The notes under the pieces: model-generated
What the model was told of the DNA's origin: nothing
The model's input: the letters and a program-made list of their open reading frames with translations, nothing else
Database searches by the model: none
Translations under genes and position numbers: made by a program
Shown here: positions 49,811 through 58,900 of the stretch, piece by piece
Position numbering within the stretch: position 1 is the stretch's first letter
How the letters are laid out: each line of letters begins with the position of its first letter
Assembly (NCBI RefSeq): GCF_027947595.1
Contig: NZ_CP116257.1
Span: forward strand, 868,001 to 932,000
Direction of reading: 5' to 3'
From: Streptomyces lienomycini
GTDB lineage: Bacteria; Actinomycetota; Actinomycetes; Streptomycetales; Streptomycetaceae
Length of the DNA: 64,000 nt

Positions 49811-50299
49811 CTATCCAGTGGCGCAGGCGCCGTCGTCACAGCCCGGCCCGGCGTAGATCCATCCCAGGCCCGGCTCGTAGACCCAGCCGTCGGCCCGCCG
49901 GTACCCGTTGCCGCCCCACTGCCGCTGCCCGGCACGCCACTTGGCGGCGGCCAGGACGGCCCCCCGGGCCAGCAGGGCGCCCCTGGGCGTACTGAGCCGG
50001 TGGGCGAGCCCGCGGTACCGGCGCAGCGCCCACAGGACGACCACCCAGGCGGCGGCGCCCCGGTAGACCTGCCCGGCGTCGCCCACGGCGGTGACCTCGT
50101 CGAGGGTGGCCCCGTGATCGAGGCCGGGGAAGCGCCGGCGTGCCTCCTGCGACGCGGCCGGGACCAGCTCCAGCGGCACCAGCCGCGGCTGGCGCAGCAG
50201 CCAGTCCCGTACGTGGGTGCACAGGGCGCACTCGGCGTCGTAGAGGACGGTGAGCCGGCGCACGGGGGCGCCGGCCGTCGTCCCGGGAGCGGGAGCCAT
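49811..50299 (-). CDS. DCC family thiol-disulfide oxidoreductase-like protein (DUF393)
   Basis: A 162-residue protein with the DxxCxxC-type motif in YDAECALCTH near residues 20-29, a hydrophobic helix near 83-92 and a Gly/Trp-rich C-terminal end that includes CDDGACATG. DCC proteins have a thioredoxin-like fold; substrates are mostly unknown. ATG at 50299 lies four bases after the stop of the four-helix membrane protein gene, and the TetR gene follows after 11 bases, so the three are one operon. Confidence 0.85.
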   Translation of the reverse strand: MAPAPGTTAGAPVRRLTVLYDAECALCTHVRDWLLRQPRLVPLELVPAASQEARRRFPGLDHGATLDEVTAVGDAGQVYRGAAAWVVVLWALRRYRGLAHRLSTPRGALLARGAVLAAAKWRAGQRQWGGNGYRRADGWVYEPGLGWIYAGPGCDDGACATG

Positions 50300-50303
50300 C
50301 GGC

Positions 50304-50711
50304 TCAGGCCCCGGCCGTCGGGGCCACCCAGCCCTGCGGCGGGACCGGGGGCAGCTGCTCGCGCTCCATCAGGCCGCGCCGCCGGATCCTGTTGAGCACG
50401 TACACGTTGGCCAGGTGCATCACGCCGAGCACCAGCAGCACCACGCCGAGCTTGGTGGAGAGCGCCTCGAAGATGCCGCGGGTGTCGGCGATGGTGTCGT
50501 CACCGCTCAGGTAGAGGGCGACGAAGCCGAGGTTGACGAGGTAGAAGCCGACCACCAGGAGGTGGTTGACGGCGTCGGCGAGCTTCTCGTTGCCGTGCAG
50601 GACGTCTCCGAGGAAGACCCGTCCGTTGCGGCTGAGCGTGCGGGCCACCCAGACGGTCAGACCGATGCTGACGACCAGGTAGATGACGTAGGCGATGACG
50701 GTGCGGTCCAT
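50304..50711 (-). CDS. Four-helix membrane protein in TetR operon
   Basis: A 135-residue protein with about three to four hydrophobic segments (near 5-22, 50-70, 88-108) and a C-terminal Pro-rich cytoplasmic tail. I do not recognise a defined function. ATG at 50711 has AAGGGGTGGGG upstream. An upstream in-frame ATG at 50783 lies in the operator region and is unlikely. It is the first gene of the operon and sits directly behind the twin-dyad promoter, so it is probably the most strongly controlled target of the TetR protein. Confidence 0.8.
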   Translation of the reverse strand: MDRTVIAYVIYLVVSIGLTVWVARTLSRNGRVFLGDVLHGNEKLADAVNHLLVVGFYLVNLGFVALYLSGDDTIADTRGIFEALSTKLGVVLLVLGVMHLANVYVLNRIRRRGLMEREQLPPVPPQGWVAPTAGA

Positions 50712-50724
50712 GCCCCACCCCTTC

Positions 50725-50783
50725 TTGAACGCGTTCAAAACGCTGACAGGAGGGACTGTAGACCTGTTTTTGAACACGTTCAA
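50725..50783 (-). promoter_or_regulatory. Promoter with twin TTGAAC-type operators (TetR operon)
   Basis: Two 14-base dyads, TTGAACGCGTTCAA at 50725-50738 (perfect) and TTGAACACGTTCAA at 50770-50783, 45 bases centre to centre. On the minus strand TTGAAC (50783-50778) and TACAGT (50760-50755), 17 bases apart, form a good promoter. One dyad therefore covers the -35 and the other lies just downstream of the start site, a typical repressor layout. The encoded TetR protein is the obvious candidate. Confidence 0.7.
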
Positions 50784-50807
50784 GCCGGATGTGGGAGGGT
50801 GGCCGGC

Positions 50808-51218
50808 TCAGGGGCGGCGGCCCAGCTCCGGGCGCTTGGAGTAGTCCGTGAGGCCGATGACGTTGCCCCACGGGTCGGCGAACTCGACGGTCCAGCCGGT
50901 GGCCACGGGGAACGGCTCGTCCAGCGGCGGCACCCCCGCCTCGCGCAGCGACCGGGCGGCCAGGCGGGCGTCGGTGACCTCCAGCCACACCCGCGTGGAG
51001 GGCCACATGGGCGGCTGCCGCCCGAACTCCTCCTCCACCCGCAGCAGCAGCCCCGGCGTCTCCGCGCCCACCTTCAGCAGCGCGATCCCGGCCTCGTCGA
51101 GCCGGTAGGCGACCGGGAAACCGGCCCGCTCGTAGAACCCGACGGCCTCACCGAGGTCCCCGACGGGCAGCAGCACGTTGTCGAACCCGAGCAGTTCGTA
51201 CGACTCGTCATCTGACAT
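50808..51218 (-). CDS. VOC (glyoxalase-like) family protein
   Basis: A 136-residue protein with the beta-alpha-beta-beta-beta repeats of vicinal-oxygen-chelate proteins: FDNVLLPVGDLGEAVGFYER at the start and VEFADPWGNVIGLTDY near the end. The final DPWGN motif is typical of metal-site-bearing or resistance-type members. Function unknown; it could be a dioxygenase, a lyase or a binding protein. ATG at 51218. It is on the same strand upstream of the TetR operon but separated from it by the operator region. Confidence 0.85.
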   Translation of the reverse strand: MSDDESYELLGFDNVLLPVGDLGEAVGFYERAGFPVAYRLDEAGIALLKVGAETPGLLLRVEEEFGRQPPMWPSTRVWLEVTDARLAARSLREAGVPPLDEPFPVATGWTVEFADPWGNVIGLTDYSKRPELGRRP

Positions 51219-51259
51219 GGCGTCACGCTAGGACGGTCATCGCCCGGATCGGCTGATTG

Positions 51260-51610
51260 TCAGCCCTCGCCGGGCGCGCTCTTCGGCCGTCCGGCGGCAA
51301 GGATCTCCGCGACGTCCAGCGTGACCTCGGCACCGAGCGAGTCGGGCAGGGTGACGGTCTCCCCGGGGGAGTGGACGCGGTGGGTGGCGTAGTCCTCGGC
51401 TTCGAGGGGAAGCCACAGGCCAACGCCTTGCAGGACGTTGACGATGTCGTCGTGCAGTCCGGTCCTCACGAACCTGATCGTGAGTGTGGTCAAGGTGCAG
51501 CTGTGGTGACCGTCCCGCAAGGGGCTGACGAGAAGCTGGCCGCGGATGATCTCGACGCGATAGCCCGGATGGCGTTCCATGATCTCGTCGGCGATCGTGG
51601 TGAGCACCAT
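51260..51610 (-). pseudogene. Uma2 family protein with internal in-frame deletion
   Basis: A 116-residue remnant. The N-terminus (IADEIMERHPGYRVEIIRG, with SPLRDGHH following) matches Uma2/DUF820 nuclease-like proteins, and the C-terminus HRVHSPGETVTLPDSLGAEV matches their last strands. The middle 75-85 residues, which carry the PDLVVV strand, the EVVS strand and the catalytic Asp/Glu-x-Lys, are absent: YATH runs directly into RVHSPGE. ATG at 51610 retains an AGGAGGT ribosome site. It is probably a decayed copy; Uma2 genes are highly duplicated in Streptomyces. Confidence 0.75.
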
Positions 51611-51694
51611 AAACCTCCTGACACGTGGACTTGGGTCCATCGTGCGGTGGTGGTCCTCACCACAGCACCCTGAGAGGGCGCTCTCACTCCAACG

Positions 51695-51733
51695 TGTGAG
51701 GGCCCCGCTTCCAGGGGAAACGGGGCCCTCACA
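51695..51733 (-). terminator. Terminator of sdhCDAB operon
   Basis: A 13-bp perfect stem (51695-51707 with 51721-51733) and a 13-base loop, 28 bases past the sdhB stop on the minus strand. Confidence 0.82.
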
Positions 51734-51760
51734 GCCGTGAACCGGCGTACACCGACGGAG

Positions 51761-52534
51761 TCAGAAGCGGCGCGTGATGAGCGCTCGCTTCACCTCCGCG
51801 ATGGCCTTGGTGACCTCGATGCCGCGCGGGCAGGCGTCCGTGCAGTTGAAGGTCGTACGGCAGCGCCACACGCCGTCGCGGTCGTTCAGGATCTCCAGCC
51901 GCTGCTCGCCGGCCTCGTCGCGCGAGTCGAAGATGAAGCGGTGGGCGTTGACGATCGCGGCCGGGCCGAAGTACTGGCCGTCGTTCCAGAACACCGGGCA
52001 CGAGGACGTGCAGGCGGCGCACAGGATGCACTTGGTCGTGTCGTCGAAGCGCGCCCGGTCCTCGGCGGACTGGAGGCGCTCACGCGTCGGCTCGTTGGTG
52101 TCCTTCGTGATCAGGAAGGGCATCACGTCCCGGTACGCCTGGAAGAACGGCTCCATGTCGACGACCAGGTCCTTGAGGACCGTCAGGCCCTTGATGGGCT
52201 CGACCGTGATCGGCTTCTCGGGGCTGAGGTCCTTGATCAGCGTCTTGCACGCGAGCCGGTTCTTACCGTTGATCCGCATGGCGTCCGAGCCGCAGATGCC
52301 GTGCGCGCAGGACCGGCGGAAGGTCAGGCTGCCGTCCAGTTCCCACTTGATCTTGTGCAGCGCGTCCAGGACGCGCTCCTTCGGGTCGATCTCCAGCTGG
52401 AAGTCTTCCCAGGTCGCCTCCGCCGCGATCTCCGGGTTGAACCGGCGTACGCGGAAGGTGACCGTGATGTACGGGGAGTCGGCGAAGCCCGGCTCGGGGG
52501 CCTGGTCGCTCTTCTCCATGACAGGGGTAGCCAT
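51761..52534 (-). CDS. sdhB: Succinate dehydrogenase iron-sulfur subunit
   Basis: A 257-residue protein carrying three clusters: the N-terminal 2Fe-2S Cys set in RSCAHGICGSDAM, then CILCAACTSSCPVF and CRTTFNCTDACPRGI for the 4Fe-4S and 3Fe-4S sites. It passes electrons from SdhA flavin to the membrane subunits. The start shares one base with the sdhA stop (TGATG), so translation is coupled. It is the last gene of the sdhCDAB operon. Length is normal. Confidence 0.97.
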   Translation of the reverse strand: MATPVMEKSDQAPEPGFADSPYITVTFRVRRFNPEIAAEATWEDFQLEIDPKERVLDALHKIKWELDGSLTFRRSCAHGICGSDAMRINGKNRLACKTLIKDLSPEKPITVEPIKGLTVLKDLVVDMEPFFQAYRDVMPFLITKDTNEPTRERLQSAEDRARFDDTTKCILCAACTSSCPVFWNDGQYFGPAAIVNAHRFIFDSRDEAGEQRLEILNDRDGVWRCRTTFNCTDACPRGIEVTKAIAEVKRALITRRF

Positions 52535-54288
52535 CAGTACTTACGCTCCATCGGCTGGTAGCGGGTCTGGACGACCGGCTTGTAGTCGAGCCGGATGGAC
52601 TCGGCGCCGTCGTCGCCCACCTCGCGGTACGCCATGGTGTGGCGCATGAAGTTGACGTCGTCGCGGTTGGGGAAGTCCTCGCGGTAGTGACCGCCGCGCG
52701 ACTCCTTGCGGGCGAGGGCGGAGACCGCCATCACCTCGGCCAGGTCGAGCAGGTTGCCCAGCTCGACGGCCTCCAGCAGGTCGGTGTTGAAACGCCGGCC
52801 CTTGTCCTGGATCGACACGTTCTTGTAGCGGGCCCGCAGCTCGGCGATCTTCTCGACGGCCGTCTTGATCGTCTGCTCGGTGCGGAACACCATGACGTTG
52901 GCGTCCATGCACTCCTGCAGCTCGCGGCGGATCGTCGCCACCCGCTCGGTGCCGGTGGAGGAGCGCAGCCGCTCGATCTGCTCGACGACCAGGGACTCCG
53001 GGTCCTCGGGCAGCTCGACGAAGTCCGCCTTCTGGGCGTACTCCGCGGCGGCGATGCCCGCGCGGCGGCCGAAGACGTTGATGTCGAGCAGCGAGTTGGT
53101 GCCCAGGCGGTTGGCGCCGTGCACGGACACGCAGGCGACCTCGCCGGCCGCGTACAGGCCGGGGACGACGGTGGTGTTGTCGCTGAGGACCTCACCCTCG
53201 ACGTTGGTCGGGATACCGCCCATGGCGTAGTGCGCGGTCGGCTGGATCGGGATCGGGTCCGTGTAGGGCTCGATGCCGAGGTAGGTCCGCGCGAACTCCG
53301 TGATGTCGGGCAGCTTGGCGTCCAGCTGCTCCGGCGGGAGGTGGGTGAGGTCCAGGTAGACGTGGTCGCCCTCGGGACCGCAGCCGCGACCCTCGCGGAT
53401 CTCCGTGTAGATGGAGCGCGAGACGACGTCACGGGACGCGAGGTCCTTCATGACCGGCGCGTACTTCTCCATGAAGCGCTCGCCGTCCTTGTTGCGGAGG
53501 ATGCCGCCCTCACCGCGGGCGCCCTCCGTCAGCAGGATGCCCATGCGCCAGATGCCGGTCGGGTGGAACTGGAAGAACTCCATGTCCTCCAGCGGCAGCC
53601 CGCGCCGGTACACGGCCGCCTGGCCGTCACCGGTGAGCGTGTGCGCGTTGGACGTCACCTTGAAGAACTTGCCGGTGCCGCCGGAGGCGTAGATCACGGA
53701 CTTCGCCTGGAAGACGTGGATCTCGCCGGTCGCCAGCTCGTAGGCCACCACGCCGGCCGAGCGCTTGACGCCGTCGACCTCGGTGATCAGCTGGTCCAGG
53801 ACGTAGAACTCGTTGAAGAACTCCACGCCCTCCTTCACGCAGTTCTGGTAAAGCGTCTGGAGGATCATGTGGCCGGTGCGGTCGGCCGCGTAGCAGGACC
53901 GGCGGACCGGCGCCTCGCCGTGGTTGCGGGAGTGACCGCCGAAGCGGCGCTGGTCGATCGTCCCGTCGGGCGTCCGGTTGAACGGCAGGCCCATCTTCTC
54001 CAGGTCGAGGACCGAGTCGATGGCCTCCTTCGCCAGGATCTCGGCGGCGTCCTGGTCGACCAGGTAGTCACCGCCCTTGACCGTGTCGAAGGTGTGCCAC
54101 TCCCAGTTGTCCTCCTCCACGTTGGCCAGCGCGGCGGCCATGCCGCCCTGCGCGGCGCCCGTGTGGGAGCGGGTGGGGTAGAGCTTCGTCAGCACGGCGG
54201 TGCGGCTGCGCTTGGTCGACTCGATGGCCGCGCGCATGCCGGCGCCACCGGCGCCGACGATGACGGTGTCGTACTTGTGTACCTTCAT
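52534..54288 (-). CDS. sdhA: Succinate dehydrogenase flavoprotein subunit
   Basis: A 584-residue flavoprotein oxidising succinate to fumarate. The FAD-binding [15 protein letters not shown] is near residues 9-23, the FAD-linked His in [10 protein letters not shown] near 41-50, the active-site segment [14 protein letters not shown] near 127-140, and RLGTNSLLD with the catalytic Arg later. ATG at 54288 is 19 bases after sdhD. Core TCA enzyme and part of respiratory complex II. Confidence 0.97.
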   Translation of the reverse strand: MKVHKYDTVIVGAGGAGMRAAIESTKRSRTAVLTKLYPTRSHTGAAQGGMAAALANVEEDNWEWHTFDTVKGGDYLVDQDAAEILAKEAIDSVLDLEKMGLPFNRTPDGTIDQRRFGGHSRNHGEAPVRRSCYAADRTGHMILQTLYQNCVKEGVEFFNEFYVLDQLITEVDGVKRSAGVVAYELATGEIHVFQAKSVIYASGGTGKFFKVTSNAHTLTGDGQAAVYRRGLPLEDMEFFQFHPTGIWRMGILLTEGARGEGGILRNKDGERFMEKYAPVMKDLASRDVVSRSIYTEIREGRGCGPEGDHVYLDLTHLPPEQLDAKLPDITEFARTYLGIEPYTDPIPIQPTAHYAMGGIPTNVEGEVLSDNTTVVPGLYAAGEVACVSVHGANRLGTNSLLDINVFGRRAGIAAAEYAQKADFVELPEDPESLVVEQIERLRSSTGTERVATIRRELQECMDANVMVFRTEQTIKTAVEKIAELRARYKNVSIQDKGRRFNTDLLEAVELGNLLDLAEVMAVSALARKESRGGHYREDFPNRDDVNFMRHTMAYREVGDDGAESIRLDYKPVVQTRYQPMERKY

Positions 54289-54307
54289 GATTTTCGCAGC
54301 CCCGTGC

Positions 54308-54790
54308 CTAGCGGATGTTCGGGTCGAAGGTGAAGATCACCAGCGTGCCCAGCAGGATGGTGAACACCGTGGCGGTGTAGAGCAGGCCCTTGAGCCACAG
54401 GCGGGTGTTCGGGCGCTCCGCGTAGTCGTTGATGACCGTGCGCAGGCCGTTCCCGCCGTGCAGCATCGCGAGCCAGAGCATCGCGAGGTCCCAGAGCTGC
54501 CAGAACGGCGAGGCCCAGCGGCCCGCCACGAAGGCGAAGCCGATCTTCGAGACGCCGCCGTCCAGCACCAGCTGGATCAGCAGGTGCCCGATGACCAGGA
54601 CGACCAGCACCACACCGGACAGGCGCATGAAGAGCCAGGCGACCATCTCGAAGTTGCCCCGGGTGGACTTCGGGGTCTTCTTCGTACGGGCCCGGGGCGC
54701 CTCGATGAGCGGCGCCGGGGTGTCGACCGTGTACAGGGAGGCGCCCTCGACGGGGCCGATCCCGGAAGCGGGGGATTCAGTCGTGGACAT
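54308..54790 (-). CDS. sdhD: Succinate dehydrogenase membrane anchor subunit D
   Basis: A 160-residue membrane protein with three helices (near 45-70, 90-110 and 130-152). After a basic Lys-rich stretch, [20 protein letters not shown] and GHLLIQ provide the haem/quinone-site residues, with the [10 protein letters not shown] segment preceding helix 3. ATG at 54790, five bases after the sdhC stop. It anchors SdhAB and passes electrons to menaquinone. Confidence 0.92.
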   Translation of the reverse strand: MSTTESPASGIGPVEGASLYTVDTPAPLIEAPRARTKKTPKSTRGNFEMVAWLFMRLSGVVLVVLVIGHLLIQLVLDGGVSKIGFAFVAGRWASPFWQLWDLAMLWLAMLHGGNGLRTVINDYAERPNTRLWLKGLLYTATVFTILLGTLVIFTFDPNIR

Positions 54791-54795
54791 TGGCG

Positions 54796-55176
54796 TCAGC
54801 TCCCGAACAGTTCACGAGCGGCGTGGCCGAGGACGGGGTAGATCGCCCCGAGCATCAGCACGACCCACAGGGCGACGACGGTCCAGAGCATCTGCTTCTG
54901 GTAGCGGGCGCCCTTGACCCAGAAGTCGACGGCGATGACACGCAGGCCGTTGAGCGCGTGGAAGAGGATGGCGGCGACGAGGCCGTACTCCAGCAGCGCG
55001 ACGATCGGCGTCTTGTACGTGGCCACGACGGTGTCGTAGGCCTCGGGGGACACCCGCACGAGAGCGGTGTCCAGCACGTGAACGAACAGGAAGAAGAAAA
55101 TGAGGACGCCGGTGACTCGGTGAGCCACCCAGGACCACATTCCTTCCCGGCCGCGGTACAGCGTTCCAGCCGGCAC
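54796..55176 (-). CDS. sdhC: Succinate dehydrogenase cytochrome b subunit C
   Basis: A 126-residue membrane protein with three helices. SWVAHRVTGVLIFFFLFVHV near residues 18-37 and FHALNGLRVIAVDF near 78-91 carry the haem-ligand His residues. GTG at 55176 follows an ideal GGAGGAAATTTCC site; longer readings upstream lack one. It is the first gene of sdhCDAB. The upstream region contains TTGATC and TAAGCA 18 bases apart on the minus strand near 55270-55300, a possible promoter. Confidence 0.93.
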   Translation of the reverse strand: MPAGTLYRGREGMWSWVAHRVTGVLIFFFLFVHVLDTALVRVSPEAYDTVVATYKTPIVALLEYGLVAAILFHALNGLRVIAVDFWVKGARYQKQMLWTVVALWVVLMLGAIYPVLGHAARELFGS

Positions 55177-55398
55177 GGAAATTTCCTCCGGGAGCGGGGA
55201 TTGGGGCCGCGCCGGCTTTCCTTGTCGGTCGGGCCCGGCCGGGTACGGTCCACCGGCCCCCAGCATGGTAGCGACGTGTACCTGCGGTGCTTACAGGGGG
55301 CCTGCCGGTGTGATCAAAGTTGCACTCAAAGGAGCAGTGGGTTTGAGCGGGGGCGGCTACAAGGATGGGGTTTGGTGTGGTTTGCCGGGTGCGGGTGG

Positions 55399-55980
55399 TC
55401 AGTGGTTGCCCGCGCCCCGCGGCGGAGCCGCTGAAGTCGCAGCCCCGCGCCCCTGGAGGGTGCTGCTCAGCCGCGTCCTTGCCAGGTGCCGGAGTTCCTC
55501 CGCCGCCACCAGGCGTTCCTCGTCCGCGTCGTTGTTCAAACGTGACCGGATGGCCGCCAGGACGTGGTTCAGGGTCTCGTCCGGGGACAGGCCGTCCAGG
55601 CAGATGACGAACACGTGTCCGAAGCGGGACTCGTAGGCCGCGTGCGCCGCGTTCAGGGCCGTGTGGGCCGCCGCGTAGGTGTCCTCGGGGAGCGCGGGCG
55701 GTGTTTCGGCGGCCAGGGCCTCGGTCAGGTCGTCCGGGGCGAGGTCGTAGGCCGCCTCGTCCGCTGCGGCCAGGAGTGCCGGGAGGTCCGGGTAGGGGCG
55801 GTGCGCGGTGAGGCGGCGGGCCCAGGCGTGGCTGTTCAGGCAGGCGAGGAGGGTCCGGGAGGCCTCGTCGGGGCGGGCCGTGTTGAAGCGCTCCAGCGAG
55901 GTGGGTGTTGCCGGTGCGGCGCGTGTTTGCACCGGCACCGGTATGGCCACTCGGCCGGGGAAGTCTGGGAGACGTTGCAC
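55399..55980 (-). CDS. uraD: OHCU decarboxylase (ureide pathway)
   Basis: A 193-residue protein matching 2-oxo-4-hydroxy-4-carboxy-5-ureidoimidazoline decarboxylase. LERFNTARPDEA near residue 29, NSHAWARRL near 49-57, the RPYPDLPALLAAADEAAYDL stretch, and ESRFGHVFVICLDG near 116-129 with conserved Arg, Phe, Gly and His. It stereospecifically makes S-allantoin from the uricase product. The GTG at 55980 lacks a good ribosome site; internal GTGs about 11-15 codons later may be the true start. The tail is Ala/Gly/Pro-rich. It is 222 bases upstream of sdhC on the same strand and probably a separate unit. Confidence 0.85.
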   Translation of the reverse strand: MQRLPDFPGRVAIPVPVQTRAAPATPTSLERFNTARPDEASRTLLACLNSHAWARRLTAHRPYPDLPALLAAADEAAYDLAPDDLTEALAAETPPALPEDTYAAAHTALNAAHAAYESRFGHVFVICLDGLSPDETLNHVLAAIRSRLNNDADEERLVAAEELRHLARTRLSSTLQGRGAATSAAPPRGAGNH

Positions 55981-56162
55981 AGGCAGCGCGGGTCCTCGTG
56001 GGCGTCACGTGTGTGTCGGCAGGGGATGGTGCGAAAGGTGTGGCGTCACGTTATCGAGTGACGGCAACGCGTGTCCGTCCGATGCCCGAATTTCACCCGA
56101 ACGGGAGAGTTTCAGAACATGTGGTGGACGCATGACGGCAACGGCGGCCATAGGTTGGCGCT

Positions 56163-57785
56163 GTGAGCCAGCACAGAGGCCGGATACCGGCGCACAGAGT
56201 GAGGCAGCGGGCCGTGATCGCCGGCGCGGTGGTCGCCGCGCTCGGCGTGGGAGTCGGCCTCTGGGCCACCGACGGCGACGGCGACGGCGGCGACCGGGAG
56301 GGCTCGGCGGCCGGGTCCTCCACCGGCGAGGCGGCCGCGCCCAGCCCCAGCCGCTCCTACCCGCTGTCGAAGGAGCCGCGCACCATACCCGCCGTACGCG
56401 ACCACACCCCCGCCCGCGGGCCGGGCTGGCAGCCGGAGAAGGGGCACCGCGTCGTCGTCGCCGACTCCGCTCTCGCCGACGAGGGGAAGCAGATCGCCGG
56501 CGAACTGGGGATGACCTACGCGGGGGAGAAGGACGACGAGCAGGCGGGGGACCTGCTCCTCGACGTCAAGGCGGACAAGGGCGCGAACCCGGAGTCGTAC
56601 GCCATGACCGTCCGCGACGGCCGGGTCACCGTCACCGGGCCCGCCGAGGCCGGCGTCTACTACGGCACCCGGACCCTGAAGCAGGAGGTGGACGGCGGCG
56701 GCACCGCGCCGGAGGGCGTGGTGAAGGACGAGCCGGCCAAGCAGAAGCGCGGCTTCTCGCTGGACATCGCCCGCAAGCACTACAGCGCCGACTGGATCAA
56801 GGACCGGATCCGTGAGCTGGGCGACCTGAAGTTCAACGAGCTGGGCCTGCACTTCTCCGACGACCAGGCCTTCCGCATCGAGTCCGACTCGCACCCCGAG
56901 ATCGTCTCGGACGAGCACCTCAGCAAGGCCGAGATGAAGGAGATCATCGATCTCGCCTCCTCGCGCCACATCACCGTCGTCCCCGAGATCGACTCGCCCG
57001 GCCACCTCGGCGCCGTGATCGCCGCGCACCCCGACCTGCAACTGCGCAACGCGCAGGGCAAGGCCACGCGCGGCGCCATCGACATCTCCAAGCCGGAGGC
57101 CGCGAAGATCGTCGACGACCTGCTGAACGAGTACGCCGACCTCTTCCCCGGCTCCCAGTTCCACCTCGGCGCCGACGAGTACCAGGCGCTCGTGGTGCCG
57201 AACCCGGAGGCGTCCTACCCGACGCTGGCCGCCGCGGCCCGCAAGGCGTACGGTTCCGGCGGCACCGTCGCCGACCTCACCACCGGCTGGCTCAACGGCC
57301 GCGCCAAGACCGTCATGGCGCACGACCGCGTCCCGCGCGCGTGGAACGACGGCTTCTTCAAGGACACGTCCGTCGAGCCGCTCAAGGAGATCAAGGTCGC
57401 CTACTGGACCGGCAAGGAGATCGGCGCCCGCCCGCCGACGGAGTACCTGAGCGCGGGCCGCCAGGTCCTCAACTACAACGACGAGTTCCTCTACTACGTC
57501 CTCGGCGAGCCCCAGACCTTCGTCTACCCGACCGGCGAGCGCATCTACGAGCAGTGGACCCCGCGCGTCCTGCGCGGCACCAAGGCCGTCGACGCCAAGT
57601 ACGACGACCAGATCCTCGGCGGCAGCTTCGCGGTCTGGGGCGACATCCCGAGCGCCCAGACGCAGGCGCAGGTCGCCCAGGGCATCCGGCTGCCGCTGGC
57701 CGCGACGGTCCAGAAGCTGTGGGACCCCGACAAGCCCGAGCTGTCCTGGGCGGACTTCAAGTCGCTGGCCGACCGCCTCGACTGA
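56163..57785 (+). CDS. Beta-N-acetylhexosaminidase (GH20), exported
   Basis: A 540-residue protein. An N-terminal signal-anchor (AVIAGAVVAALGVGVGLWA near residues 18-36), a Ser/Pro linker, a GH20b domain to about 195, then the catalytic barrel from KRGFSLDIARKHY. The catalytic Asp-Glu pair is Asp338-Glu339 in HLGADEY. It releases terminal GlcNAc or GalNAc from chitin oligomers or wall fragments. I see no extended DasR-type palindrome in the upstream 180 bases. GTG at 56163; the ribosome site is weak. A short GC hairpin follows the gene. Confidence 0.9.
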   Translation: MSQHRGRIPAHRVRQRAVIAGAVVAALGVGVGLWATDGDGDGGDREGSAAGSSTGEAAAPSPSRSYPLSKEPRTIPAVRDHTPARGPGWQPEKGHRVVVADSALADEGKQIAGELGMTYAGEKDDEQAGDLLLDVKADKGANPESYAMTVRDGRVTVTGPAEAGVYYGTRTLKQEVDGGGTAPEGVVKDEPAKQKRGFSLDIARKHYSADWIKDRIRELGDLKFNELGLHFSDDQAFRIESDSHPEIVSDEHLSKAEMKEIIDLASSRHITVVPEIDSPGHLGAVIAAHPDLQLRNAQGKATRGAIDISKPEAAKIVDDLLNEYADLFPGSQFHLGADEYQALVVPNPEASYPTLAAAARKAYGSGGTVADLTTGWLNGRAKTVMAHDRVPRAWNDGFFKDTSVEPLKEIKVAYWTGKEIGARPPTEYLSAGRQVLNYNDEFLYYVLGEPQTFVYPTGERIYEQWTPRVLRGTKAVDAKYDDQILGGSFAVWGDIPSAQTQAQVAQGIRLPLAATVQKLWDPDKPELSWADFKSLADRLD

Positions 57786-57794
57786 CGCCGGGTC

Positions 57795-57811
57795 GGCCGG
57801 GTGCCCCGGCC
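57795..57811 (+). terminator. Short hairpin after hexosaminidase gene
   Basis: A 7-bp perfect stem (57795-57801 with 57805-57811) and a three-base loop, ten bases after the stop. Confidence 0.45.
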
Positions 57812-57929
57812 CTCCCCCCGGACATGTCCTGGTGAGGGCGTGCCGATTGTCCGATCCGGCTGCGAACTCCCGTACGCCTGTGGTGGTCTTTTGACCGGGC
57901 CGAACCGACATGCCGGGGGGACGCGGAAC

Positions 57930-58487
57930 ATGGGCTACTGGGGATACTTCGTCGTGGGCCGCGCGGAGCGGCCGCTCCGGGAACTGGACGCGCTGTCGCG
58001 CGCCGCGGACATGTCCCTGCGCCGGTCCGCGCCCGGCGACTGGCAGGTGTGGGAGTTCCCGGGCGGCGACGGAGACGTCGGGAACATGAACGACCTGGCC
58101 GGACAGACGGGGGCGCCCGCGCTGTTCGGATACGTGATGGACAGCGACTGCGTGGTGGTGGAGGCGGCGGCGCCCGAGAGCGGCGCGTGGACGACCTGCC
58201 TGGCGCGCTCCGCCATGGCCGGGTACCTGGGCGCCGAGCGGGACGGACTCACCCTCGAGGACTACTTCCTGGAGCCCCGCGACGCCGCCGAGCGCGCCGT
58301 CGCCTGGGCGGCCGAGGCGGGGTACGCCGCGAGCGCCGGTGAACTGACCGCGGTGCTGTCGGACGATCCGGGCTCGGGTGCCGACAGGGACGGGGACGCG
58401 GACGGGGACGCGGACGCGGACCTCGGGCCGGTGGCCGAAAACCTCTTCTTCCGGTTCCTCGACCGGCTCGGCGTCGTGCCGCTGTGA
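57930..58487 (+). CDS. Hypothetical protein, cytoplasmic
   Basis: A 185-residue soluble protein, acidic near the C-terminus with an Asp/Gly dipeptide run. The start MGYWGYFVVGRAERPL and a GDWQVWEFPGGDGDVGNMNDL segment recur in Streptomyces hypothetical proteins, but no function is known to me. ATG at 57930 has GGGGGGAC upstream. Codon bias is normal for the genome, and the low-complexity Asp/Gly stretch lies near residues 150-165. The next open frame begins at its stop. Confidence 0.75.
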   Translation: MGYWGYFVVGRAERPLRELDALSRAADMSLRRSAPGDWQVWEFPGGDGDVGNMNDLAGQTGAPALFGYVMDSDCVVVEAAAPESGAWTTCLARSAMAGYLGAERDGLTLEDYFLEPRDAAERAVAWAAEAGYAASAGELTAVLSDDPGSGADRDGDADGDADADLGPVAENLFFRFLDRLGVVPL

Positions 58488-58627
58488 CACGCCCGGGCCG
58501 TCGGACGCGGGCTCGCCGTGAGCGGACTGGCTTGTTCGGATCGCTGCGTCCCCCTGCCGGACGGCGACGACGAGGTTCTCCGGCCCCGACGCCACCGGGG
58601 AGGAGGAGGCCGTGCTCCTGGCGCCGC

Positions 58628-58897
58628 ATGCTCGCGACCGCCCCCGAGGAGTGCACCGGCCCGGCGCTGCGGACCTGGGCCGACGCCTGCCCCCTCGTCG
58701 CCGGTTCCGGCGGTCGGGAGCAAGCAACGCGTCGCATCGTGGACAGTCTGGGAGATGAAGCCGATCTTCCCGAAGCAGGTCGGTTCGAAGTCAGTCGAGT
58801 GATTGACGGTGAGGTCGTGACGATCCGGGGAGCTGTCGTCAAGGGCATTCCGCGGATCGGAACGGCGTTCATTCCCGAGAAGTTCCCCGGAGGCTGA
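58628..58897 (+). CDS. Possible polymorphic-toxin tip remnant
   Basis: An 89-codon frame whose second half has third positions close to 50 percent AT, unlike its neighbours. The C-terminal segment RFEVSRVIDGEVVTIRGAVV followed by KGIPRIGTAF has the look of a toxin C-terminal domain, but I cannot name the family. The same frame is open back to a GTG at 58484 overlapping the previous stop, yet residues encoded before 58628 are Arg/Pro-rich and unnatural. It lacks delivery or repeat domains, so it may be an orphan tip. The next gene starts three bases after the stop. Confidence 0.4.
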   Translation: MLATAPEECTGPALRTWADACPLVAGSGGREQATRRIVDSLGDEADLPEAGRFEVSRVIDGEVVTIRGAVVKGIPRIGTAFIPEKFPGG

Positions 58898-58900
58898 ACG

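Noticed and set aside
56041..56162. DasR-type operator before the hexosaminidase gene
   Set aside because: No extended ACTGGTCTAGACCAGT-like palindrome is present; only a small GTCAC/GTGAC dyad.
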